In this document: one piece after another, positions 1 to 7,169 of the stretch
Layout: the number at the start of each line of letters is the position of its first letter
How positions within the stretch are numbered: position 1 is the first letter of the stretch
NCBI GenBank assembly: GCA_934101275.1
Contig: CAKOQM010000041.1
Location: 1 to 10,838 of the forward strand
Origin: an uncultured Bacilli bacterium
GTDB taxonomy: Bacteria; Bacillota_I; Bacilli_A; RF39; UBA660
Length of the DNA stretch: 10,838 nucleotides
Reading direction: 5' to 3'
Notes under the pieces: generated by a model
The model's database searches: none
What the model was told of the DNA's origin: nothing
What the model saw: the letters and a program-made list of their open reading frames with translations, nothing else
Program-made: the position numbers and the translations under genes

Positions 1-75
<75 letters not shown>

Positions 76-91
76 TTTAAAGAAAAATAGT

Positions 92-115
92 TCAACCTTA
101 GGGTTGATTTTTTTT
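92..115 (+). terminator. Intrinsic terminator of the tRNA transcript
   Basis: TCAACC (92-97) pairs perfectly with GGTTGA (102-107) around a four-base loop, followed directly by eight T residues (108-115). It starts 17 bases after the tRNA 3' end and precedes the helicase promoter, so it separates the two transcripts. Confidence 0.85.
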
Positions 116-126
116 GTCCTTTTTCT

Positions 127-154
127 TTGTTTCTGTAATACATTATGCTACAAT
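127..154 (+). promoter_or_regulatory. Sigma-A promoter of the SNF2 helicase gene
   Basis: TTGTTT (127-132) is a plausible -35 element. After a 16-base spacer comes TACAAT (149-154), preceded by TGC, which gives an extended -10 (TGn). The expected start of transcription is near 161. A strong ribosome binding site, AGGAGG (173-178), lies 8 bases before the ATG at 187. Confidence 0.6.
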
Positions 155-186
155 AAGATCAGTGCCCTATTTAGGAGGTAATCATT

Positions 187-3100
187 ATGGATGAAGTAAA
201 AAGAAAAATTTTGGAATGGGTTAATAATTCTGATTATAATAAAGGCTTAAGTTATAATGAAGATTATATTGAACATGTGAGTACAACAGGTTCTGTAAAT
301 ATTAAATCACAGTTTTTAGTAGAGTCCGAGTCTAGTTACCGTAAATACGTGGTTCAAATAGATACGGATAGAAATAAAAATATCAAAAAAACATATTGTA
401 CATGTCCTCAGTTTATTGAAACATCTTCTTGTAAACATGTCGCGGCTTGTTTAATTTGTTATTCCGATACCTTGTTATCTTCTAAAAATGAAAAAACGGT
501 TCAACAAAAAACCGCCCGGTTATTTCAACTTATTGAAAAGGAATACGCAGAACCTTTAACAAGAAAAGAAGAAGTTTTTGTTCTTCCTAATCTTTGTATA
601 GAGTATTCAAGATATGGCGTAACAATAAATCTTAAGGCCAAAATTGGTCAAGAAAAAAAATATGCCTTACTAAGTAAGTTTAGTGGCTTTTATCAAGCTT
701 TGAAACATGAATATAACTATCGTTTTGGTACCAATTTTGAATATGATCCTGAAAAGCATTATTTTAGCAATCAATCTCTTCATTTTATTGAGTATATTAA
801 TAATTTAAAGTCTCGTTATTACTACAGTAATGGCATTCGTTTGGACAGTGAAGATATTAAAGAACTTTTTTCGATTTATCCTGAGGGTGTTTATTTAAAC
901 GAAAATAATTTTGTGTCACCCATTGTAAATGGTTTTCCTTTTAAATCCAATTTATCTAAGAAAAATCATGAATATACTTTAAAAATAATGACGAAAGAAA
1001 AAACGACAATTTTAACGAATGATGGGGAATACGTTTGGCAAGAAGGTAAAGACATTTATCGCTTAGATAAAAAACAACGGTTGCTTTTAAAAGAACTTGT
1101 GGAAAATAATATGAATACGCTTGTTTTTGATGAGAAGGATTTTCCGAGTTTTCAAAAAAGTGTTTTAAGAGCCATTAAAACAAACTTAGAATTTGATAAA
1201 TCGGTTAAAGATATTGTGATGGAAGAAAAACCTGAGGTTAAATTTTACTTTGACTTAAATGAAAATGATATTAATTGTATTCCTAAGTTTATTTATAATA
1301 ATGAAGAAATTTCTTATTTTGATGATGTTGCCAACATTATTAGAGATATTGAATACGAAAATGAAACCGTATCTGTATTAGAAAAGTATGGCTTTCATAA
1401 ACTCAATCATTTATTTTTATTAGATGATTTTGACTTGATGTGTGAATTTATGGATACGGGTTTAGATGAACTTTCTAGTAAATATAATGTTTATACTTCT
1501 GAAAAACTTCAAAATACGAATCTTTTAAAGAATAATTCAGTGGCTACCCATTTCAGTATTGGTAAAGATCAAATTCTTCACTTTGATTTCGATTTAGGGG
1601 ATATTAATAATGATGAATTAGATGCCATTTTAGCTTCGATGAAAAATAAGAAAAAATATTATCGTTTACAAAATGGGGATATCTTATCTTTAGAACAAGA
1701 AGGATTACAAGAACTAAAAAATTTGACAGACGATTTAGAATTAACAGAAGAGGAAATGGAAAGTGGAACCATTCCCAAGTATCGAGCTCTTTATTTAGAT
1801 TCTTTAAAAGAAAAGAAATATGATATTATTGAAACCGATTCTATGTTTCAAAACTTTATTAAACAGTTTAAAGATTTTAAAGACTTTGAAGTTTCTTTTA
1901 CAGACAAAGAGTTAAAAACTTTACGTGACTATCAGGTAAGTGGTGTTAAATGGTTGTCAATGATTTGTAAATGTGGCTTTGGAGGAATCTTGGCTGATGA
2001 AATGGGACTTGGTAAGTCTTTACAAACGATTATGTTTATTAAGAAAATGTATGAAGAAAATAAAGACAATAAATTTTTAATTGTTTGTCCGACTTCACTT
2101 GTTTATAACTGGGATAATGAATTTAATAAATTTGCTCCGGATTTATCTTTTCAAGTTTTCTCGGGTAATCGTAACGACAGAAGAGATCTTTTACAAAATT
2201 ATGATGGTAATATTTACATTACATCTTATGGCTTATTAAGAGAAGACTTAGATATTTATGAAACCAAGTCTTTTAGAGTGTTTGTGATTGATGAAGCTCA
2301 AAATATTAAAAACCCTAAAACAGGTTTAACGAAAGCGGTTAAAAGTATTACCGCAGAAACAAAAATGGCTTTAACGGGAACACCTATTGAAAATACTATC
2401 GTAGAATTATGGAGTATTTTTGATTTTATTATGCCAGGTTTCCTTTCTAATTTAGTTAAATTTCAACAAAAGTATCATATTAAGGATTTTGATGAAGATA
2501 CAAATAAATTGTTAAAAAACTTAAAAGCACAAGTTAAACCTTTTATTCTAAGAAGAAAGAAAAAAGATGTTATTAAAGATTTACCGGATAAGATTGAAAA
2601 TAATATTTTTATTGATTTAAATGAAATGCAGAAAAAATATTATGCTGCTGAGGTAAAAAGAGTTAATGATGAAATGGACAAACTCGTTAATCAAGGTGGT
2701 TTCATCAAAAATAAAATGATTATTTTAGCTCTTCTTACGCGTTTAAGACAAATTTGTATTGACCCTTCTATTTATGATGAAAATTATAAAGATGGTAGTG
2801 CTAAAATAGAAGCTTTAGTTGAAACGATTAAAGAATTGGTTTCAAACGGTCATAAAATCTTATTGTTTACAAGCTTTAAAACGGCTTTATATCTTGTGAA
2901 AGATACTTTAAATAAAGAAAGTATCACAACCTATGTGATTGATGGGGAAGTACCAAGTAAAAAAAGACAACTTTTAGTAGATGCCTTTAATAAAGATAAA
3001 ACCAATGTCTTCTTGATAATGCTTAAAAGTGGGGGAACCGGTCTTAATTTAACCAGTGCCGATGTTGTGATTCACCTTGATTTGTGGTGGAATCCTCAAG

Positions 3101-3330
3101 CCGAAAATCAGGCTACGGATAGAACCCACCGTATTGGCCAAACCAAGAGTGTTGAAGTTATTAAATTCATTTGTAAAGGAACGATTGAAGAAAAAATCTT
3201 GGCTTTACAAGAAAAGAAAAAACTTCTATCTGATAAAATGATAGAAGAGGATATGGACGATAATACATACTTAAAAAGCTTATCGGAAAAAGATATCCGT
3301 AATTTACTCGCTTATGAGAATAAAGATTAG
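187..3330 (+). CDS. SWIM zinc-finger SNF2-family DEAD/DEAH-like helicase
   Basis: This is a 1047-residue Swi2/Snf2-type ATPase, expected to be a cytoplasmic double-stranded-DNA translocase that remodels protein-DNA complexes. A SWIM zinc-binding motif of the form CxCx8CxH is at C71, C73, C82 and H84. A long middle region (about 100-560) matches the position of the SNF2-associated domain of Firmicutes homologues. The helicase core follows: motif I DEMGLGKS (604-611, Lys610), motif II DEAQ (702-705), motif III LTGTP (729-733), and in the second RecA lobe GGTGLNL and the motif VI region DRTHRIGQ (978-985). Length and domain order are normal for this family, and nothing is broken. The start is supported by AGGAGG 8 bases upstream. 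It is transcribed alone and meets tspO tail to tail. Its physiological role in bacteria is poorly defined; roles in transcription or repair are inferred only from the fold. Confidence 0.93.
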   Translation: MDEVKRKILEWVNNSDYNKGLSYNEDYIEHVSTTGSVNIKSQFLVESESSYRKYVVQIDTDRNKNIKKTYCTCPQFIETSSCKHVAACLICYSDTLLSSKNEKTVQQKTARLFQLIEKEYAEPLTRKEEVFVLPNLCIEYSRYGVTINLKAKIGQEKKYALLSKFSGFYQALKHEYNYRFGTNFEYDPEKHYFSNQSLHFIEYINNLKSRYYYSNGIRLDSEDIKELFSIYPEGVYLNENNFVSPIVNGFPFKSNLSKKNHEYTLKIMTKEKTTILTNDGEYVWQEGKDIYRLDKKQRLLLKELVENNMNTLVFDEKDFPSFQKSVLRAIKTNLEFDKSVKDIVMEEKPEVKFYFDLNENDINCIPKFIYNNEEISYFDDVANIIRDIEYENETVSVLEKYGFHKLNHLFLLDDFDLMCEFMDTGLDELSSKYNVYTSEKLQNTNLLKNNSVATHFSIGKDQILHFDFDLGDINNDELDAILASMKNKKKYYRLQNGDILSLEQEGLQELKNLTDDLELTEEEMESGTIPKYRALYLDSLKEKKYDIIETDSMFQNFIKQFKDFKDFEVSFTDKELKTLRDYQVSGVKWLSMICKCGFGGILADEMGLGKSLQTIMFIKKMYEENKDNKFLIVCPTSLVYNWDNEFNKFAPDLSFQVFSGNRNDRRDLLQNYDGNIYITSYGLLREDLDIYETKSFRVFVIDEAQNIKNPKTGLTKAVKSITAETKMALTGTPIENTIVELWSIFDFIMPGFLSNLVKFQQKYHIKDFDEDTNKLLKNLKAQVKPFILRRKKKDVIKDLPDKIENNIFIDLNEMQKKYYAAEVKRVNDEMDKLVNQGGFIKNKMIILALLTRLRQICIDPSIYDENYKDGSAKIEALVETIKELVSNGHKILLFTSFKTALYLVKDTLNKESITTYVIDGEVPSKKRQLLVDAFNKDKTNVFLIMLKSGGTGLNLTSADVVIHLDLWWNPQAENQATDRTHRIGQTKSVEVIKFICKGTIEEKILALQEKKKLLSDKMIEEDMDDNTYLKSLSEKDIRNLLAYENKD

Positions 3331-3782
3331 TTAAGTAAGTAGATGCCTATATTTAAATAAGTGGCGAATAAAAGCCAAAGGAAATAAAGAATAAGGAAGT
3401 TACCTGTCTGGGGACCTTCTTTTTTATAGTTTAAAAAAAGTAAATACGTAAATCCTGTTAAAAGACAAATGACAAAAACAGCCAGTAAATAAAGTTTAAA
3501 GGAAAAGAAAATAATAGGCCAGATAAAGTTCAAAAATAAACCCAGGTAATAAAGATAAGCTGTTTCCTTATTTTCACTGACTTGTCTATTTTTATAATAA
3601 AGAAAGCCAATTAAAAGATATAGGAATGTCCAAACGATAGGGAACAAAATTTTAGGAGGGGCTAAAAAAGGCTTGTTTATCGTCTCATAATCCATAATGT
3701 TACCTTTAATAAGGAAACTTATCATCCCGCCAATAGCTAAAGGCAGAAAAATTTGCCCCAAATGTTTTAATTTATCTTTCAT
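3327..3782 (-). CDS. tspO: TspO/MBR-family membrane protein
   Basis: This encodes a 151-residue, five-helix integral membrane protein of the TspO/peripheral benzodiazepine receptor family. Members bind tetrapyrroles such as porphyrins and haem and are linked to stress responses and porphyrin turnover. Family signatures are visible: an aromatic/Lys-Pro/Pro-Pro stretch leading into FPIVWTFLYLLIG (residues 47-59), LNFIWPIIFF (84-93), and a final helix with LWLLFATYLNIG (135-146). The usual Ser after the LNxxW Trp is Pro here. I chose the ATG at 3782. The in-frame GTG at 3791 lies inside the likely ribosome binding site AAGGTG (3794-3789), which is well spaced only for the ATG. The stop overlaps the SNF2 stop by 4 bases, and the gene is divergent from the next operon. 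Ligand and function in this organism are unknown. Confidence 0.88.
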   Translation of the reverse strand: MKDKLKHLGQIFLPLAIGGMISFLIKGNIMDYETINKPFLAPPKILFPIVWTFLYLLIGFLYYKNRQVSENKETAYLYYLGLFLNFIWPIIFFSFKLYLLAVFVICLLTGFTYLLFLNYKKEGPQTGNFLILYFLWLLFATYLNIGIYLLN

Positions 3783-3796
3783 CGTTCTCACCTTAC

Positions 3797-3804
3797 ATTA
3801 TAAT
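3797..3804. promoter_or_regulatory. Palindromic -10 element shared by divergent tspO and racemase operon
   Basis: The 8-mer ATTATAAT is its own reverse complement, so it presents TATAAT on the plus strand (3799-3804) and on the minus strand (3802-3797). On the plus strand transcription would start near 3811, well before the ATG at 3852. On the minus strand it would start near 3790, inside the proposed tspO ribosome binding site, so the real tspO start may use a -10 slightly further upstream such as TATATT (3807-3802). No good -35 is visible on either side. A second plus-strand -10 candidate is TATGAT (3825-3830). Confidence 0.4.
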
Positions 3805-3851
3805 ATATCCCAAAAGGGGGAAAATATGATAAGATAAAGGTGGTGTTAAAA

Positions 3852-4100
3852 ATGAAAGAAGAAGATTTTAAAGATATGGTTCATAAAAATACTTTAATTC
3901 ATATCAAAGACAATTTATATTTAACGAATTATCAAAAAGAAGTTTTAGAAGAGTATCACATTCCTTATCAAAATGTGAAAAGTAATAAAGATTTACTTTT
4001 TTATTTATCTGAGATAGGTATGGATGAAAACTATGACGAACTAGAAAATGTGGCAAGGGAACTGGCTGATTACAGTTATTATCAAGAAACACATAAATAG
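3852..4100 (+). CDS. Small acidic protein of unknown function, first gene of racemase/ATP-grasp operon
   Basis: This encodes an 82-residue protein that I do not recognise. It has no signal peptide, membrane helix, cysteine motif or nucleotide-binding motif. It is mostly charged and probably helical (residues about 1-12, 26-35, 44-56 and 60-76) and rich in Asp, Glu, Lys and Tyr. It should be a soluble cytoplasmic protein. The ATG at 3852 is preferred over in-frame GTG codons at 3840 and 3843, because AAAGGTGG (3836-3843) forms a ribosome binding site 8 bases before the ATG and would be destroyed as a signal by the earlier starts. Its stop lies 9 bases before the racemase start, so the two are almost certainly co-transcribed and may be translationally linked. 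No function is assigned. Confidence 0.75.
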   Translation: MKEEDFKDMVHKNTLIHIKDNLYLTNYQKEVLEEYHIPYQNVKSNKDLLFYLSEIGMDENYDELENVARELADYSYYQETHK

Positions 4101-4109
4101 GAGGTTACT

Positions 4110-5255
4110 GTGAAATCGTATGTAGAAGTTGATACCGAAAGTATCTTACATAATGTAAAGAAAATCAAAAAAACATATGCCCATTATGATTATATGATCG
4201 CGGTTTTAAAAAATCAAAGTTATGGCCATGGTGCAGAGATTATTCAAAGCGTTGTTTCAGGTGGAGCCGATTATATCGCTGTATCTTATTTAAGTGAAGC
4301 TTTAGAAATTAGAAAATATCATGAAACAATTCCTATTTTATGTTTACAACCTGTTTTTAAAGAAGAACTTCCCTTAGCCATTAAAAATCATATTACCTTA
4401 TCGATACCTAGTTATGATTATTTGGTGAATCTTATTTCTTTAAAAATAACCGAACCCGTAAAACTTCATTTACAGATTGATTCGGGAATGGGAAGATTAG
4501 GCTTCCAAGACGAAGAAGATGTTTTCACCTCTTATAATTTGATTAAAAGCACAGATTATTTAGAGCTTGAGGGAATCTATACCCATTTAGCTACCACAGG
4601 TATTTTTGATAAACATTATGATGAACAAATGGCCTCTTTCAAGAAAATAACACGTTTAATCAATTTAAAAGAAATTCCTATGGTGCATATTTTTTCCAGT
4701 GTTAATTTGCTTATCCATGAAAAGCCTTCTTTTGCTAATACTTTTCGTGTTGGCATTTTACTTTATGGCTATAATATATGCCCAGTGGAAAGTAAAAAAG
4801 GCTTAAAAAATTATTTGAGATATGAAAGAAATGCTTTTTTTAAAAAAATATGGCATTTAAGTCCCACCACCCTTAACGTCTTTTTAGATTTAAAACCTGC
4901 GATGCGCTTTATTACCCATAGTATTCAAATTAAAAAAATAAAAAAGGGGAGTTATCTTGGTTATGGTGCGACATATAAAGCTAAAAAAGATATGTACATT
5001 GCCGTTTTGCCCGTAGGCTATGCCAATGGCGTATGTCCAAAAAGGGTAATGATTCAAAACAAATTTTATCCTGTCGTGGGCGAAGTAAGTATGAATATGA
5101 TGATGGTTCAAGTAGATGAAATGATAAAACCGAACGATGATGTCATTCTTTTGGGAGATGATATAACGATTGGTCAAGTCGCACGTGATAAAAATACCGG
5201 GATTGCCGAAGCTTTAATTGAAATAGGAAATCAAAATAAAAGAGTTTACAAATAA
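4110..5255 (+). CDS. alr: Divergent alanine-racemase-like PLP enzyme
   Basis: This encodes a 381-residue fold-type III PLP enzyme that would interconvert L- and D-alanine, or another amino acid, in the cytoplasm. The N-terminal barrel has VLKNQSYGHG, with the PLP lysine at Lys34 and Tyr38, then GMGRLG (Arg129), THLA (His159), SS (Ser197) and RVGILLYG (Arg213). The C-terminal beta domain carries YGATY, whose first Tyr (Tyr285) is the expected second catalytic base. Several usually conserved positions differ: KNQS for the common KANA/KADA, GYANG for GYADG, SMN for CMD (Asn329), and Ala366 where a PLP-phosphate-contacting Tyr is expected. About 26 extra basic/aromatic residues appear between Arg213 and Tyr285. 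The GTG start is supported by GGAGG at 4100-4104. It lies 14 bases before an ATP-grasp ligase gene. It may be the cell's normal Alr or a specialised racemase. Confidence 0.85.
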   Translation: MKSYVEVDTESILHNVKKIKKTYAHYDYMIAVLKNQSYGHGAEIIQSVVSGGADYIAVSYLSEALEIRKYHETIPILCLQPVFKEELPLAIKNHITLSIPSYDYLVNLISLKITEPVKLHLQIDSGMGRLGFQDEEDVFTSYNLIKSTDYLELEGIYTHLATTGIFDKHYDEQMASFKKITRLINLKEIPMVHIFSSVNLLIHEKPSFANTFRVGILLYGYNICPVESKKGLKNYLRYERNAFFKKIWHLSPTTLNVFLDLKPAMRFITHSIQIKKIKKGSYLGYGATYKAKKDMYIAVLPVGYANGVCPKRVMIQNKFYPVVGEVSMNMMMVQVDEMIKPNDDVILLGDDITIGQVARDKNTGIAEALIEIGNQNKRVYK

Positions 5256-5269
5256 GAAAGGATGATTTT

Positions 5270-6292
5270 ATGACCTCAGTTTATAAATGGTTAATGAACA
5301 AAAGAAAAGGAACCAATAAAGAGCGACTTAATAAAATGATTGAGATAATGGCGAATGATAATCATACTTCAAAATTTAAAATTAAAATGGATATGTATTA
5401 TAATATCCTAACAAGAGGAGTGGGTTATACCGATTATTTTCGTGGGGATTATTACAATCTAACCAAAGAAGAAAAGAAAACATTTGTTACAACGAAGTCT
5501 TTCTATAAATTAATTTCTTATTTAAATGACGATAAATATGAGATTGTTTTACATGACAAAATCTTATTTAATACGCTTTTTAAAGAGTATTTAAAAAGAG
5601 AGTTTATTGATTTAAGAGAAACTTCTTTTGACGATTTTGAAAAGTTTTTAGAAAAACACGTGGTTGTCTTTGCAAAAGACCCTGTTGGTTATGGTGGTCA
5701 TGGCATTACAAAAATTAAAGTGTCTAAAGAGAAAGATTTAAAAAAGTTATATAAAAAATTATTAGACCAAAAACAGTATCTTTTAGAAGAAGAAATCATT
5801 CAAAGTAAAGAAGTTAATGAAATCAATCCAAATGTGGTATGTTCTTTAAGAATTTGTACGTTATATAAAGACAGTAAGGTTTATTTAGTTGGAAATGCTT
5901 TTCGGATTAACCAAGATGAAAGTGAAATTATTGGTTGCACGAATGATTTATATTTTAGTCTAAATGAAAAAGGAAAGATCGATTCCAATGTTATCGATGA
6001 TTATGGTAACGTTTACGAAGAACATCCTCTAACCCATAAAAAATTTAAAGAAGTAAAAATCCCAGGTGTTAAAGAAGCCTTTGATATGTGTCAAAAGGCG
6101 GCGAAAAAGTTACCTCAAGTACGTTATATTGGTTGGGATATTGCCTTTACGGATAAAGGACCTGTTATGGTGGAAGGAAATGAATATCCTGGTTATGGTA
6201 TTTTACAATTTTATAAATTAAAAAATAGCCATGAAGGCTACTTAAAGACAATAGAAGCTGTTTTAAAAGAAGAAATAAAAGAAACCAAGTAG
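5270..6292 (+). CDS. ATP-grasp ligase, sugar-transfer-associated type (ATPgrasp_ST-like)
   Basis: This encodes a 340-residue soluble ATP-grasp protein. The family joins a carboxylate to an amine or similar nucleophile through an acyl-phosphate. The glycine-rich ATP loop is AKDPVGYGGHGI (135-146, Lys136). The hinge segment LLEEEI (171-176) would contact adenine. Arg194 lies in a conserved SLRI stretch, and the metal-binding end is WDIAFTDKGPVMVEGNEYPG (289-308) with Asp290, Glu302 and Asn304. The WDI...EGN...PG signature resembles the ATP-grasp family found in cell-surface polysaccharide loci, often annotated as 'hexapeptide transferase family' or alpha-L-glutamate ligase-like. The start is supported by AAAGGA (5257-5262), 7 bases before the ATG. 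It is third in an operon with a racemase-like enzyme, which suggests, by inference, a D-amino acid or racemised substrate. The true substrates are unknown. Confidence 0.82.
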   Translation: MTSVYKWLMNKRKGTNKERLNKMIEIMANDNHTSKFKIKMDMYYNILTRGVGYTDYFRGDYYNLTKEEKKTFVTTKSFYKLISYLNDDKYEIVLHDKILFNTLFKEYLKREFIDLRETSFDDFEKFLEKHVVVFAKDPVGYGGHGITKIKVSKEKDLKKLYKKLLDQKQYLLEEEIIQSKEVNEINPNVVCSLRICTLYKDSKVYLVGNAFRINQDESEIIGCTNDLYFSLNEKGKIDSNVIDDYGNVYEEHPLTHKKFKEVKIPGVKEAFDMCQKAAKKLPQVRYIGWDIAFTDKGPVMVEGNEYPGYGILQFYKLKNSHEGYLKTIEAVLKEEIKETK

Positions 6293-6313
6293 TTTCAGTT
6301 TCTTCTTTTTTTT
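6265..6313. terminator. Bidirectional terminator hairpin spanning both convergent stop codons
   Basis: An outer stem pairs AAAAGAAGAAA (6265-6275) with TTTCTTCTTTT (6299-6309), 11 perfect pairs. After a small internal loop, an inner stem pairs GAAAC (6281-6285) with GTTTC (6292-6296). A T run at 6306-6313 serves the rightward transcript. Leftward, the U-rich outer arm itself would act as the tail. The ligase TAG (6290-6292) and the CmpB-type gene's TGA (6297-6295 on the minus strand) both lie within the hairpin. The outer stem is A/T-rich, so strength is uncertain. Confidence 0.5.
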
Positions 6314-6981
6314 ACTTTTGTTTTTATAACTTGTAAGTGAGGGAAAGCATGAACGATTCTTCTTTCAAATGTTTTCATAGAATCTTCCACTTGTTTTTTT
6401 ACTAAATTTGTAATCCTTTCGGTATCGTCCTTTTTAATAAGTTGTTTCTTTTGAATAGCTTCTCCAACATGTTGAATATTTTTAATGATTTTAAAGGAGA
6501 TAATATTGTCAACCAAATAAACAACAAGTAAGATAATCGTAAGAGAAATTAAGATGGGTGTACTTATTTTATTAATGAGCCCTAAAAAGAAAGGGTTTGT
6601 TATATACATGATGAATAGTCCGAATAGACCAAAGGGAACCATAGTTTCAAGACAAATACGGCCATTGATATTAAAACGGTATCCTGAGTAGTCCCACCAA
6701 CGAGTATGAAATATTTTTTCTAAAAAGTAACTTGTGAAATATTCGAGTAAAGAACAGCAAAGAATGATCATAATAAAAAGTGTCACAGGATCATTTAAAT
6801 AACGATTTAATAATAAAGTCATAATTAAAGTCCCATGTCCATAAATAGGGCAATAAGGTCCGATTAAAAATCCTCGGTTAACAAACTTATGATCAGAAAC
6901 AAGTTTACAAGCCACTTCTAGACACCAACCTAAAAATGAATAAACAAAAAAAAGTAAAACATAACGACAAAACAACAACAT
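6295..6981 (-). CDS. CmpB-type putative ABC-transporter membrane protein (PF06541-like)
   Basis: This encodes a 228-residue polytopic membrane protein with hydrophobic segments at about 3-24, 44-60, 66-88, 113-134 and 141-164. A charged, probably cytoplasmic tail ends in KKRRN. Family-typical motifs are GWCLEV (18-23), KFVNRGFLIGPYCPIYG (32-48) and WWDYSGYRFNINGRICLE (95-112). They match the Firmicutes family named 'putative ABC-transporter type IV' or CmpB, whose function is not established; the ABC label rests on annotation rather than biochemistry. The start ATG at 6981 has AAAGG (minus strand 6995-6991) 9 bases upstream. It is a single gene, divergent from the YtxH-like gene and convergent with the ATP-grasp gene. 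No ATPase partner is nearby. Confidence 0.82.
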   Translation of the reverse strand: MLLFCRYVLLFFVYSFLGWCLEVACKLVSDHKFVNRGFLIGPYCPIYGHGTLIMTLLLNRYLNDPVTLFIMIILCCSLLEYFTSYFLEKIFHTRWWDYSGYRFNINGRICLETMVPFGLFGLFIMYITNPFFLGLINKISTPILISLTIILLVVYLVDNIISFKIIKNIQHVGEAIQKKQLIKKDDTERITNLVKKQVEDSMKTFERRIVHAFPHLQVIKTKVKKRRN

Positions 6982-7005
6982 TTAAAACATCCTTTCAATA
7001 AAAAC

Positions 7006-7034
7006 ATTATATCGAGAATTCTCTTTACTTGTAA
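7006..7034 (-). promoter_or_regulatory. Promoter of the CmpB-type gene
   Basis: On the minus strand a consensus TATAAT (7011-7006) lies 25 bases before the start codon and just upstream of the ribosome binding site. Seventeen bases further upstream is TTACAA (7034-7029), a weak -35. This -35 sits inside the 16-bp inverted repeat at 7022-7037. Confidence 0.55.
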
Positions 7035-7037
7035 AGA
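7022..7037. promoter_or_regulatory. Perfect inverted repeat, candidate operator over the -35 of the CmpB-type gene
   Basis: TCTTTAC (7022-7028) and GTAAAGA (7031-7037) are perfect inverted arms of 7 bases around TT. There is no U run, and the repeat overlaps a promoter instead of following a gene, so a protein-binding site is more likely than a terminator. The spacing suits a homodimeric repressor, but no regulator gene is present in the window to pair with it. Confidence 0.45.
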
Positions 7038-7096
7038 AAAATAAAAAGACAAAGATAAAGCATTTGTTGGATAAGACCTATTTCTTTGACTATTAC

Positions 7097-7124
7097 TTGA
7101 CATATCCTAAAAAAAAGATACAAA
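7097..7124 (+). promoter_or_regulatory. Promoter of the YtxH-like gene
   Basis: There is a consensus -35 TTGACA (7097-7102), a 16-base spacer and TACAAA (7119-7124) as an imperfect -10. The predicted start is near 7131, giving a leader of about 39 bases. A better -10 sequence, TATAAT at 7142-7147, is also present but has no matching -35 and would place the start almost on the ribosome binding site. Confidence 0.5.
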
Positions 7125-7169
7125 AAAAAGAAGAAAGCGGATATAATATTATTATTGGAGGAATGAATA

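Noticed and set aside
3390..3430. Possible terminator for the SNF2 helicase inside tspO (AAGG...CCTTCTTTTTT)
   Set aside because: Only four bases pair reliably, and the T run encodes conserved-frame lysines on the minus strand. It is too weak to call.
3789..3791. GTG as the start codon of tspO
   Set aside because: The GTG is part of the AAGGTG ribosome binding site for the ATG at 3782, and no ribosome binding site lies at the right distance upstream of the GTG.
3808..3821. TCCC/GGGA inverted repeat between tspO and the racemase operon
   Set aside because: The arms are only four bases, offset by extra G residues. It may be chance in a region with a G-run.
3904..4092. Minus-strand open frame of 62 codons
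   Set aside because: It lies wholly opposite the small operon gene at 3852-4100, has no ribosome binding site and resembles no family I know.
4890..5177. Minus-strand open frame of 95 codons
   Set aside because: It is antisense to the conserved C-terminal domain of the racemase-like gene. Its His/Tyr/Phe-rich product is typical of a reversed AT-rich coding strand.
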